A DNA stretch of 64,000 bases from Liriodendron chinense (Eukaryota; Streptophyta; Magnoliopsida; Magnoliales; Magnoliaceae). The notes below the pieces were generated by a model. That model ran no database searches and had not been told where the DNA came from. It worked only from the letters and a program-made list of their open reading frames with translations. Within the stretch, counting starts at the first letter, position 1. Each line of letters starts with the position of its first letter. The DNA lies in the NCBI GenBank assembly GCA_003013855.2, contig ML058477.1:2976001-3040000 (forward strand), written 5' to 3'. The position numbers were made by a program, and so were the translations under genes. Shown piece by piece: positions 35,336 to 45,816 of this stretch.

Positions 35336-37008
35336 GGCTTGCAGGATACTATCGTCGTTTCATCAAAGAATTCTCAAAGATCGTTCGCCCCTTGACCGAG
35401 TTAACTAGAAAGAATACTCGCTTTGTCTGGAGCACAAAGGCAGAAGAAGCTTTTCAAAGACTGAAAGAATTGTTAACAACAGCCCCAGTTCTAGTATTGC
35501 CTGAAGAAGGAGTAGAATTTGTAGTCCATACCGATGCCTCACGAGCAGGCCTGGGTTGTGTATTGATGTAGGCAGATAAAGTAATAGCTTACGCCTCTCG
35601 CCAATTGAGACCACACGAGCAGAACTATCCTACACACGACCTAGAATTAGCAGCTGTGATCTTTGCCTTGAAGATTTGGAGACATTATTTATATGGGGAG
35701 CAATTCAAGTTAAACACCGACCACAAGAGCCTGAAGTACTTATTTCAGCAGAAAGATCTGAATATGCGTCAACGAAGGTGGATGGAGACACTTAAGGATT
35801 TTCAGATAGAGTTGTGCTATAACCCTGGGAAAGCTAATGCAGTGGCTGATGCCCTCAGTAGGAAGAAGGTGTATGAGACAACAATGTCTTGCATCCTCAA
35901 GAAGTGGGAAATGCTAAATTTTATAAAAGATTTTGATGTAAAATTAAACATTGGGAGCCAAGTAGTGAAAGTGAATAATATTGTAGTAGAACCGACCTTG
36001 ATGCGTAAAATCATTTATGCTCAGAACCAAGACGACGAATTGCAGGAAATAATGACAAAATTTATGGCCGATGAAAGAAATGTAGATTGGCGAATTAGAT
36101 CAGATGGAGGCATACGTTTTCGCGACCGTCTATGTGTGCCAAATAAACTAAGTTTGAAGAAGGAAGTGATGGACGAAGCACATCGCTCGAAGTTAACGAT
36201 TCACCCAGGGAGCACGAAGATGTATCAGGACATGAAGAGGCAGTACTGGTGGAACAACATGAAGCGAGAGATCGCAGAATACGTATCTAAGTGCCTCACG
36301 TGTCAACTGGTAAAAGCCGAGCACAAAAAGGCAGGAGGATTGTTGAAACAACCGGAGATCCCTACGTGGAAGTGGGAGCACATTACTATGGACTTCATCA
36401 CAGGTTTACCCAAGTCGAGAAAGAATCATGACGCCATTTGGGTGATAGTAGATCGCCTCACCAAATCAGCTCACTTTGTCGCGAACCGAGTGTCGGCGAA
36501 GGTATCAGAATTGGCGGAGTTGTATGTGAAAGAAGTTGTACGTTTACATGGGGTACCGGTATCGATTATATCAGATAGAGATTTGCGCTATACGTCATCA
36601 TTATGGTCAAAGATGCAACAAGCTATGGGAACGTCGCTCAAGTATAGTACAGCTTACCACCCACAGACGGATGGTCAGTCGGAACGTGTGAACCAGATTC
36701 TGGAAGATATGTTGCGAGCATGTGTGTTGGACTTTAAGGGAAGTTGGGAAGATTACCTACCTCTGGCAGAGTTTGCTTATAATAATAGCTTTCAGGCAAG
36801 TATAGGTATGGCACCATTTGAAGCACTATATGGTCGCCCTTGTCGCACGCCTCAATGTTGGGCCGAAGTAGGAGATCGAAGCTTGATTGGGCCGGAAATT
36901 GTTCAAATTACCTCAGAAAAGATTGACATCATTCGGAAGCGCCTAAAAGTAGCTCAAAGTAGGCAAAAGAGTTATGCAGATAACAGACGACGGAATCTGG
37001 AGTTCTAA
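35293..37008 (+). pseudogene. Tekay RNase H and integrase
   Basis: RNase H begins VVHTDASRAGLGCVLM and is cut by a TAG at 35569-35571. It continues at 35605 with YPTHDLELAAVIFALK and NTDHKSLKYLF. Integrase follows: HHCC region ending CLTCQLVKAEH, core DFITGLPKSRKNHDAIWVIVD, SDRDLRYTSSLW and YHPQTDGQSERVN. A TAA at 37006-37008 interrupts the frame, apparently a G-to-T change of a Glu codon. Confidence 0.93.
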
Positions 37009-37458
37009 GAAGGGGATCATGTATTTTTAAAGATATCGCCTATGAAAGAAATGCTGAGGTTCGGACAGAAGGGAAAGTTAGCTCCGCGTTTCATCGGGCC
37101 ATTCCAGATTCTCCAACGAGTTGATGAAGTAGCCTATCGCCTAGCCTTGCCCCCGCAGCTAGCAAACGTCCATAACGTTTTTCATGTATCGATGTTGAGG
37201 AAGTACAATAGGGACGACGCTCACGTGATCGAATGGGAAAAGATCGAAGTACGTAGTGACAGGTCATACATCGAAGAACCACTGCATATCGTGGACCGAA
37301 AAGAGCACGTACTGCGAAGGAAAGTCATTCCACTAGTAAAAGTTGTATGGTCGTTTCACGGAGAAGAGGAAGCAACCTGGGAGACCGAAGAAGAAATGAA
37401 GAAAGCTTATCCACACCTTTTCGCCGTACATTCAGGTAACTTCGAGGACGAAGTTTAG
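37009..37458 (+). pseudogene. Tekay integrase C-terminus and chromodomain
   Basis: Continues the integrase frame with RFGQKGKLAPRFIGPFQIL and VHNVFHVSMLRKY, then a chromodomain-like tail (VLRRKVIPLVKVVWSFHGEEEATWETEEEMKKAYPHLF region). Chromodomains of this clade are thought to steer integration to marked chromatin. It ends at a stop shortly before the polypurine tract. Confidence 0.9.
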
Positions 37459-37462
37459 TTTT

Positions 37463-37475
37463 AAGGTGGGGGGAG
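37463..37475 (+). other. Tekay polypurine tract
   Basis: AAGGTGGGGGGAG immediately before TGTAACG of the 3' LTR. Confidence 0.85.
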
Positions 37476-39495
37476 TTGTAACGCCCCGAATTTATCGTAA
37501 TTATTTTAAAATTTTCTGAAATTTATTTCTATTTTTTTATATTAAATACCGGCCATTGATATTAAAATTCAAATAACGGGACATCCATAGGAGATCATAT
37601 GGAGTACCCTTTATTAAAGTTGCTTAGAATGACCTCATTAACAATGTAGAAGAGTTAGATTTCGTTAAACTCGAATATTTGCAAAAATTACAAAAATGCC
37701 ATTAGTTAAACTTAAGTTAAGATGCCATTTTTAAGTATTATAGTTTCTGACAATCAGTTTCACGCAAAATCCTGGATTTGAGCTTTTGGGCACATATTAA
37801 CCATACACATCAAATTTCAACCCTTAAATCATAGTAGAAGTGGTCCAATTGTCAAATCAGCCCTTAACCCTTGATTTTCATGTCCATCGAGTGAGGAAAG
37901 TAGATGGTTAGTCGTAGTCGAATATTTCTCTTCATATGAATGACTTGGATCGTCTTTATCATGGACCAATAGTGTGATTTAATTGCCCCACATTGATAAG
38001 CTTCTTTCTTATGCGCAAAGTTATCTCGTTCTAGAAATTAACGAGTTACCAACTCTTCTCAAATTTGAACCTTTCAATTTACCCACTTCTCACCATCAAT
38101 CGCTTATCAAATTTGGACCACCCATTATACTCATATGACTACGAGTTTACACAAAATTTGGACCCCGATCTACATTCCTACACCGTAGAACCACAAAGTC
38201 AGCCCCTTCCTTTTCCGCCAAAAGTTGGAATTTCAGATCTAGGCATTTCTCACCATCAATCAATCATTAAACTTCGTACAATTGTTTGCCTATCATGACT
38301 ACATATTTTTCCAAAATTTGGGCCCTGATCATCAAGCGTAGACCGTTAATTGAAATATAGCCCATTTTAGCACCCGTTAGGCCATTTTTAAGGATCGGCC
38401 AATCTAGAATGTGGATCATTAAGAAATTTACGTATTCTGACTCTACTCTTCGAGCTTGATAAGATGAAAGGATTGGAATTGATCAAAGATCATCTGAATA
38501 TTAAGATTTGAGAAACCCACCTCGAGAGGTTGTTGTTCGCTTCCCCAAGTGTAGGGTTGCGATGTAGTAATAAACTCGGTAAGACCGAGGTCGATCCTCA
38601 GGGACTTATGTAGGATTTCACAAACTCATCCACAAGTGTCTATCTACTAATTAGATTTTTGTATGAAATTGATATGATTAACAAAAGTTGAATTAAATCG
38701 AAAGTAACTGATTATAAGAAGGCACTAGGGGTTCAAGGATCCACTTGTAGCAATCCTTGATGTTCAATCCGTTGTGGTTTCTTATTCTCTCAACTAGAAT
38801 CAACATTCAGGTCTATCTAGTCGGATGATAGAGCTGTTAAACCAAACAGTCTGTAATATGTAAGTTCTATGCATAAGATTCACTCAATGCAGGCTGATCT
38901 GAGCATGCTCAATTGCATAGGTCATTCCCCTTTCCAAAAGGTCTAGTTCACAATCATAACCATCCTCAAGTCCTGTCACAAGACAAGGCTAGATCAGGAT
39001 TTGAACTGGATTCAAATCACATACACAGTCCATACACATTACAGAAAAATCAGAAAGTAGAACTTTGGTATGAAGTTCCTTTACGAAGAACATAGTACTA
39101 GAGCGCACTCCGATTCCTCGGATCATACAGGTCTAGACCGTCACAAACCAATTAAGCAATTAAGTAATTCTCCCAAACATCCATGAGTCATCATAAGACT
39201 AAGAAAAACTACTCAAAAGCTTGTATAAACTTCAAACCTTAGTTCATAATCATGAATTCCACACTTCAAACCACTTAACTACGAATTAAAACATCTTGGA
39301 TCCACTACAAGCTTCACCTCTTAGCCCTAGCTAAGAGGTTTAGCTGCTCATGATCCAAGGAAACATGAAACAACTACAAAAAGCATGAAAACAGCAAAGC
39401 AAACCAAAAGGAGTTGTGAACTCCAATCTCCACTTACACAGCCTCCAACCTCGGTTGAACCCTTCTAGGATACCCTAGGAACGATCCCTAGGTGT

Positions 39496-39505
39496 CCTTT
39501 TATAG
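39496..39505 (-). promoter_or_regulatory. TATA box of solo LTR 1
   Basis: CTATAAAAGG on the minus strand, firing leftward and away from solo LTR 2. Confidence 0.75.
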
Positions 39506-39610
39506 TCTGGAGGCTCCACAACTTCAGGAAGAATCGAGAAATTGCGTAAAACTTACGCAGCGCAGAGAAAATCGGACTTGATTTGGGAACTTCTAAGTTA
39601 GTACACATGG

Positions 39611-39873
39611 CCGATCGGTCATGACCGGTCGGCCTCAATATATGACCACTCCAGCAACCATGTTCGACCGGTCATGACCGGTCGGGCCTATTCAACATTG
39701 GTCCAGCAAGCATGTCCGACCGGTCAAGACCGGTTGGACGTCTTCAACAATCCTCCAGCAGCTGTGGCCGACCGGTCAAGACCGGTCGGTCATATTCGTT
39801 AGAGCCTTGGTGTGCATGGCTGACCGGTCTAGACCGGTCAGGCTTCCTTGGCAGACCGGTCAAGACCGGTCGG
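39611..39873. promoter_or_regulatory. Palindrome array of solo LTR 1 (six units)
   Basis: Paired GACCGGTC octamers with a 2-bp centre (AT, AA or TA) start near 39611, 39664, 39716, 39768, 39820 and 39852. The first four steps are 52-53 bp. Spacers repeat CCAGCA. The array ends about 105 bp upstream of the TATA box. Confidence 0.9.
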
Positions 39874-40188
39874 TCTCCTTTTTTTCTTATTTTCTTTCTT
39901 TCTTTCTTCCGCTTTCTTCCTTCTTTACTTCCTTCTTTGCTTCGGCCCTCCTTTGGGTCTTCATCCAAGATCCTAACATGCACTTTTCATCTTCAAATGG
40001 GTGGAGTTCACCTCAATCCTGTAGTCACAAAACATACATTAGATTCATCTATAAACCATGCAAACCTCGCACAATGAGTGATGAATTGGGGTTAGAATAT
40101 GCACAATTAGGCGTACAAAAGACCCCGCGTGCACATCCCTCTCCATATTTCTACTACGCACCTGCAAACCCTAATTCCAACCCTACCT

Positions 40189-40198
40189 CTATATATAG
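40189..40198 (+). promoter_or_regulatory. TATA box of the Tekay 3' LTR
   Basis: CTATATATAG, the same as at 30293 in the 5' LTR. Its upstream neighbour is now solo LTR 1. Confidence 0.72.
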
Positions 40199-40255
40199 GG
40201 CCCCTCTTAGCCAAAGGTGACCCCCACCCACGAATTTGAGAGAGGGAGAGAGAGA

Positions 40256-40286
<31 letters not shown>

Positions 40287-41190
40287 GAAGGTAAGAGAGA
40301 GGAGTACCATCTTGCTATTATTTCATCATTTTATATCTCTAATAAGTCGAAGATCATAAGGTGAGAACTCCTTTAAGATTGGATTAATATTTCATGTTTT
40401 GTAGGTTGATAATTCTTATGTGTTTTTTTTTTGTTTACATGTGTTTATTTATTCTCTCCTTAGTTAGCTATATATGAATGCTTTTAGATACTTTTTTTCC
40501 ATCTCATGGTGATGAGGATATTTATTCGACTTAGAGAACTAGTAAGGAATAGAATTATGTTTGTTGCACATATGAGATTTGTGTAACCATCTTTAAAGGG
40601 ACCACCTTCCTTTCTATACTGTATAAAGAATAGTTGCAATTGTCTAATGGAGATTCTTATATTGTTATATATATTCCTTTTATATATATGGATGGACCCT
40701 GATCTGTGGTGATGAATATCGGAACACCCGGTTAAGAGGTTGCCCTAACCTGAGACAATGCTTTTAGCTTGTCCGGTTAAGTGGCCACCCTGATCTGTGG
40801 TGGTGGTATCAAGATCACCCAATTAAGTGGTTGTTAAATCCATTTATTACTACTATTATTATTATATTTATTATTATTATTATTATTCCTAAAGTTGTTA
40901 AGGATCTCCATAAGACGATAGTTGAGTATGGTTGTTATGAAGCTTAGTAGTTGTTGAGCTCTTAATTGTGCAAATCCTAACCCAAATTCATCACTCATTG
41001 TGCAAGGTTTGTATGGTTTGTAGGCTAATCCAATGCATGTTTTGTGATTGCAAGTTTGAGAATGAGCTCCACCCATTTGAAGATGAAAAGAGCATAGTTA
41101 GGACCTTGGATGAAGATCCAAGGTGGGCCGAAAAGAAGAAAGGAAAGAAAAGGAAAGGAAAGAAAAGGAAGACAAAGAAAAGGAAGACTG

Positions 41191-41432
41191 CTGACCGGTC
41201 TTGACCGGTCAGCCACATACGTTGGGAGGTTGCTGGACCATTGATGAACAAGCCCGACCGGTCTTGACCGGTCGGGCATACTTGCTGGAGCTTCAATGAA
41301 CAAGGCCGACCGGTCATGACCGGTCGGCCATGGCTGCAAGAATGTGAATGAAGACGTCCGACCGGTCATGACCGGTCGGACATGGTTGCTGGAGTGGTCA
41401 GCCAATGAGGCCGACCGGTCATGACCGGTGAG
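41191..41432. promoter_or_regulatory. Palindrome array of solo LTR 2 (five units)
   Basis: Starts at 41191, 41254, 41306, 41358 and 41411, giving steps of 63, 52, 52 and 53 bp. Two units have a TT centre and three an AT centre. The last unit has lost one outer arm (GGTGAG). Confidence 0.9.
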
Positions 41433-41483
41433 CTGTGCGTAAGAAGTTAGAAACTTCCAATTTCAGCCCGATTTTCTCTGCGC

Positions 41484-41500
41484 TGCGTAACTCTTACGCA
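41484..41500. promoter_or_regulatory. TGCGTAA/TTACGCA dyad between array and TATA box
   Basis: Perfect 7-bp arms around CTC, 37 bp upstream of the TATA box. Solo LTR 1 has the same arms around AAC at 39543-39559, in the same relative place. Confidence 0.7.
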
Positions 41501-41536
41501 ATTTTTCGATTCTTCCGAAGTTGTGGAGCCTCCAGA

Positions 41537-41546
41537 CTATAAAAGG
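41537..41546 (+). promoter_or_regulatory. TATA box of solo LTR 2
   Basis: CTATAAAAGG followed by ACACC. Expected start near 41570. Confidence 0.75.
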
Positions 41547-43376
41547 ACACCTAGGGATCGTTCCTAGGGTATCCTAGAAGGGTTTAAGCGAGGTTGGAGG
41601 CTGTGGAAGTGGATTTGGGAGTTTCACAACTCCTTCTAGTTTGCTTTGCTGTTTTCATGCTTTTTATAGTTGTTTCATGTTTCCTTGGATCATGAGCAGC
41701 TAAACCTCTTAGCTAGGGCTAAGAGGTGAAGCTTGTAGTGGATCCAAGATGTTTCAATTCGTAACTAGTTGGTTTTAAGTATGGAATTCATGATTATGAA
41801 CTATGGTTTGAAGTTTATACAAGTTTTTGAGTAATTTTTCTTAGTCTTGTGATGACTCATGGATGTTTGGGAGAATTACTTAACTTCTTAATTCGTTTGT
41901 AATAGTCTAGACCTGTATGATCCGAGGAATCGGAGTGCGCTCTAGTACTATGCTCTTCATAAAGGGACTTCCTACCAAAGTTCTATTTTACTGATTTTCC
42001 GAATATGTATGGATTGTGCATGTGATTTGAATCTAGTTCAAATCATGATCTAGCCTTGTCTTGTGACAGGACTTGAGGATGGTTATGATTGTGAACTAGA
42101 CCTTTTGGAAAGGGGAATGACCTATGCAATTGAGCATGCTCAGCTCAGCCTACATTGAGTGAATCTTATGCATAGAACTTACATATGACAGATTGTTTGG
42201 TTTAACAGCTCTATCATCTGGCTAGATAGATCTTAATATCGATTCTAGTTGAGAGAATGAGAAACCACAGCGGATTGAACATCAAGGATTGCTACAAGTG
42301 GATCCTTGAACCCCTAGTGCCTTCTTATAATTAGTTACTTTCAATTTAATTCAACTTTTGTTAATCATATCAAATTCATACAAAAATCTGGTTAGTAGCT
42401 TTCAATAGACACTTTTGGATGAGTTTGTGAAATCCTACATAAGTCCCTGTGGATCGACCTCGGTCTTACCGAGTTTATTACTACATTGCAACCCTACACT
42501 TGGGGAAGCGAACAGTAGTACGGGCCGCCATCCTGGGATGTGATGCGTCGGTTACGACTATTTTGATGAGTGATGAACCATAAGGAAGGATGTGGTGGTA
42601 CCAAAGGTTGGTTAGACGATAAGTGGCTTGGTGTAAATTGGTAATAATAATAAAAAAAGGCTAATTCATGCATGCACGTGGCTCCATGTGGGTGTATGGA
42701 TTTGAGAATAGGCTAGAGCGTCCTACGTCTCCCATACACTGTCACGTGTGGATTTGGGCTATGAGCGTCCCGTTCCTCACGTGGTCGGGCAAAATTATGG
42801 GCTTGCGTGTCCCAAAACCCCTGGCGGCATGTCTAAGGATTCCTACGCTGGGTCATGCATTATCATGCATTGCATTAAGAAAGAGTAATGAATGTTTTGT
42901 TGTGATTTTTATGCGATTATTATTTCTAACCTTAAAGTAGTTCTTCACTATGCCGCTTTTGACGGTGTTTTGTGGAAATAATTTAGAACATGTAGGTAAC
43001 GATCCTCAGGAGCCCGAGCCTCAAGGAGACGATTATGATGGCTCGTGGGAGCAGATGGTGGAAGACGAGACCGCATAATCATTCATAGTTCTAGCATTTA
43101 TTTAGTATTTGAAATTGCAATAAGTCTCAATGGGAGGACGTAGTTATGAACATGGTGTTTTATTGAATGATGGTTACATGGTTTGATGATTTAGTTTAGT
43201 TAATGAAATAATATATAAGTTTGGTTTCACCGTCTTGCTCATGATTTTTCAAATAGTATGAAATGTGCATGTTTGTGTGAAAATTATGTAAGGGGTATAA
43301 CCCTCACACATTCCAAATAACCTTGAGAATTCGGCCGTCGTGATGTACACGGGAGCCGAAATCTTGGGGTGTTACA

Positions 43377-43632
43377 TGCTCGCTCTTGCTGGTTGCAAGT
43401 AATCACGTAATGTTCTGGGTCGGGGAACATTCTCAACCACATTCTCTCCCGTTTTGGTTTGGTTTTGGCCCAGATTTTGATTGGCCATAGGGTTGGGTTA
43501 ATTTGCAGCCATACTTTCAGACAAAATTGGAGAATTTAAATGTCTCTTAGCATGTGGCTCTCTATCAATTCTTTCAACTATTCCCCCTTCACTAATGAGT
43601 CGGTTATTAGAATCCCGAGCCCAATGTGGCAT
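43377..43632 (-). pseudogene. Athila-B gag, N-terminal part
   Basis: Starts with ATG near 43632 and reads ARDSNNRLISEGGIVERIDREPHAKRH-like sequence in short stretches, then an in-frame stop after SMAAN before PNPMANQNLGQNQ. It ends at the Tekay insertion (TSD 43377-43381) and continues at 29159. Start choice rests on distance to the primer-binding site. Confidence 0.72.
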
Positions 43633-44184
43633 GCAAATCCTAAAAGAATGAAACCAAAAAAAAAAAGAGAATTCTTCCTTCCTTCCTTTACTTCTCCCTA
43701 AGACCGAAGCACAAGGTGTCTTGCAATAGCTGAGTCAGAAGCAAGGATAGAGACCGATTTCTCCTGGTCAATAGGGGTTCAAAGAACTCCCCACCCACTC
43801 TTTGAATCTTTTGAGAAAAGTGCAGAAAAAAGAAGAAAGAGGAATAGAAGTGAGAAGAGAAATCTCTAAGCACAAGGTGATCCAAGATGGCAATGCCGAC
43901 CAATAGGAATCAAGGCGGCACAAGGCCAACCTATCAGAGATCCAAAAAGGAGTCTCCACCCACTCTACAAGAGATGAGTGTGATAGGAATGAATAGGGAA
44001 AGAAGAAGAGTAAGGCTAGAAAGATAAAACCTGATTTGAGAACTTAAGATCCCTAACTTCTTCTTCAACTTCCTAAAATCCCTGCAAAAGAAAAAAAAAT
44101 AAAACAAACTGAAAATTCTGTTAGTACTATTCCTAAAAATTTCAATGAAAACTATCTTCAGAAATTCTGTTAAAACAGTCAAAG
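43633..44184 (-). other. Athila-B untranslated leader
   Basis: Noncoding stretch between primer-binding site and gag, with A-rich runs near 43651 and 44090. Short open frames here show no family resemblance. Confidence 0.6.
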
Positions 44185-44202
44185 TCCCCGGCAACGGAGC
44201 CA
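44185..44202 (-). other. Athila-B primer-binding site
   Basis: TGGCTCCGTTGCCGGGGA on the minus strand, one base from the TGGCGCCGTTGCCGGGGA site usual for Athila elements, six bases from the LTR end. Confidence 0.88.
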
Positions 44203-45181
44203 AAAACTTGTTCGCTACCCCAAGTGTAGGGTTGCAATGTAGTAATAATCTCGGTAAGACCGAGGTCGATCCATAGAGACTTGTGTAGGAATTCACAAAA
44301 TACTTCTAATGGTTTCTACTGAAGAGTTAACTAATAGATTTTTAGGAAATTGATGTAGATAGATGCTTTGAATTAAATCGAATGTAATCAATAATAAAAA
44401 GACACTAGGGGTTCAAGGATCCACTTGTAGCAATCCTTGATGCTTAATTCGCTGCGGTTTCTCACTTTGTCAACTAGAATCGAAATTAAGTTCTATCTAG
44501 TCAGATGATAGAGCAGTTAAAACAATCAATCTGTCATATGTGTGAATCATGTACATGATTCTCTCAATTCAAGCTAGGACTTGAGCACACTCAATTGCAT
44601 AGGTCAATCCTAATTCCAATGGGTTAAGATCACAATCATAATAATCATTAAACTTCTGTCACTAAGTATAATTAGATCATGATTTGAACTTGATCCAAAT
44701 CACATACACAATCTCACATAATCCAGACTTTCAAGAAAAATAGACTTTTGGTGTGAAGCTCCCACATGAGGATAATAGATCTAGAGCGTATTGAATCCAA
44801 TTCCTTGGATCATACAGGTCTAGGCTAGCTCAAAACAATTAAGAACTTAAGCAATTCTTCTAAACATCCATGAGCCATCATAAGATTAAGAAAAACTACT
44901 TAGAACTTTATTTAAACTTCAAACCATTGTTCTTCACTAATAATCCAACTTGAAACCAAATCAAACGAATTGAAACATCTTAGATTCACTACAAGCATCA
45001 CCTCTTAGCCCTAGCTAAAGAGGTTTAGCCGTTCATGATCCAAGGAAACATGAAAACAACTAAACAAACATAAAACTAGAAGAACAAACTAGGAGGAGTT
45101 GTAGAACTCCGAATCCGACTTTCGCCATCTCCCACCGTGCTCAATCTCTTCTAGGATGCCTAAGGAACGAGCTAGAGGAGT

Positions 45182-45191
45182 CCTTTTATAG
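45182..45191 (-). promoter_or_regulatory. TATA box of the Athila-B 5' LTR
   Basis: CTATAAAAGG on the minus strand, about 100 bp from the nearest octamer pair. Confidence 0.78.
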
Positions 45192-45290
45192 CTTTGGGAC
45201 CCTAGGTGTGAAGAAACTTTGAGAAACCTGCAGAAATACGCATTGCGCAGCAAAACTTGGAGCTTGTAGAAGAAGCTCTGTTACGCAGTC

Positions 45291-45572
45291 GACCGGTCGC
45301 ACGACCGGTCTGAAACCATGAAGGACCGGTCGCACGACGGGTCTCAAAAATGCAAAAACTGTCCAGTGAGTTTTTCAGAAATTTAAACCCATAAATTTAA
45401 TTCAGGGACCGGTCGCACAACCGGTCTGAGCAATGGACGACTGGTCGCACGACCGGTCTTGATAGGTCCAGTGAGTTTTGGCCGCAGGGCCCCTTCTGTT
45501 GAGTTGTCAAACCGGTCGGACGACCGGTCCTGGGTTATGGACGACCGGTCGGACGACCGGTCGGACGACCGG
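45291..45572. promoter_or_regulatory. Paired GACCGGTC array in the Athila-B 5' LTR
   Basis: Pairs separated by GCAC at 45291, 45323, 45407 and 45438, and runs separated by GGAC at 45510 and 45542, the last a triple octamer. Some units have one base changed. Confidence 0.85.
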
Positions 45573-45816
45573 TCTTGGGTGCATTTTCCTGCCTTCTTTC
45601 TTCTCTCCTTTGCTTCTTTCTTTCACCCCTTTGACACTTGGTCTTTTGAGCTTCAATGCTTGTAAATAGCGCCTTTAAGCCTTCAATTGATGAATCCTCT
45701 CTCTCATTCCTATAACCATAAAACCATGCATTAGTTGGGTCTTTAATCATGTATTTCAAGTATAGTTAGCGATGAAATGGGGTTAGAGTATGCACATTTC
45801 AGAGCTCAACACACAT

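Larger units (their letters stand above)
38534..40113 (-). mobile_element. Athila-like solo LTR 1 (minus orientation)
   Basis: On the plus strand it begins TGTTCGCTTCCCC at 38534 and runs to GCACAATTA near 40110. The expected terminal AGAGCTCAACA and the TSD are missing, apparently by a small deletion. It carries the U5 hairpin (38575-38589), leader hairpin (39317-39338), TATA box CTATAAAAGG (39496-39505), a TGCGTAA/TTACGCA dyad (39543-39559) and six palindromes (39611-39873). It interrupts the Tekay LTR about 80 bp upstream of that LTR's own TATA box. Confidence 0.88.
40952..42514 (+). mobile_element. Athila-like solo LTR 2 (plus orientation, 1,563 bp)
   Basis: TGTTGAGCTC...GCGAACA flanked by TSD gtagt (40947-40951 and 42515-42519). 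The empty site is preserved in the 5' LTR near 31069. It is the same subfamily as solo LTR 1 but opposite in direction. It has a TATA box at 41537-41546, palindromes at 41191-41432, a leader hairpin at 41705-41726 and the U5 hairpin at 42459-42473. Confidence 0.95.
29160..43376 (+). mobile_element. Tekay: chromovirus (Ty3/gypsy with chromodomain)
   Basis: Plus-strand element with LTRs 29160-31926 and 37477-43376, primer-binding site, gag, pol and a C-terminal chromodomain. TSD tgctc flanks it inside Athila-B gag. The 3' LTR is lengthened by two solo LTRs. Without these the element is about 11 kb with LTRs of about 2.76 kb. Pol has several stops, so it is not autonomous now. Confidence 0.95.
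37477..43376 (+). repeat. 3' LTR of Tekay, expanded by two solo LTRs
   Basis: Matches the 5' LTR in three blocks: 37477-38533, 40114-40951 and 42515-43376. Breaks correspond to single points in the 5' LTR (near 30214 and 31069), where no extra sequence exists, so the inserts came later. The remaining LTR sequence is about 2.75 kb and differs little from the 5' LTR. Confidence 0.93.
21188..45811 (-). mobile_element. Athila-B: complete Athila element, split by a Tekay element
   Basis: Both LTRs (21188-22783 and 44209-45811), primer-binding site, gag, protease, RT, RNase H and integrase remnants are present on the minus strand, flanked by TSD cacat. Gag is interrupted by Tekay (29160-43376). 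Without that insertion the element is about 10.4 kb. All reading frames are broken. Comparable LTR stretches differ by roughly 5 percent by eye, so it is clearly older than SIRE-3. Confidence 0.93.
44209..45811 (-). repeat. 5' LTR of Athila-B (1,603 bp)
   Basis: Minus strand TGTTGAGCTCTG at 45811 to GCGAACA at 44209, bounded by TSD cacat and the primer-binding site. It has a TATA box at 45182-45191, U5 hairpin at 44250-44264 and paired octamer array at 45291-45572. Confidence 0.94.

Noticed and set aside
43377..44184. Minus-strand frames of 60-120 codons near 43688-44296 as a separate gene
   Set aside because: They span primer-binding site and LTR edge and are Phe/Leu/Ser-rich low-complexity readings of A-rich leader sequence.
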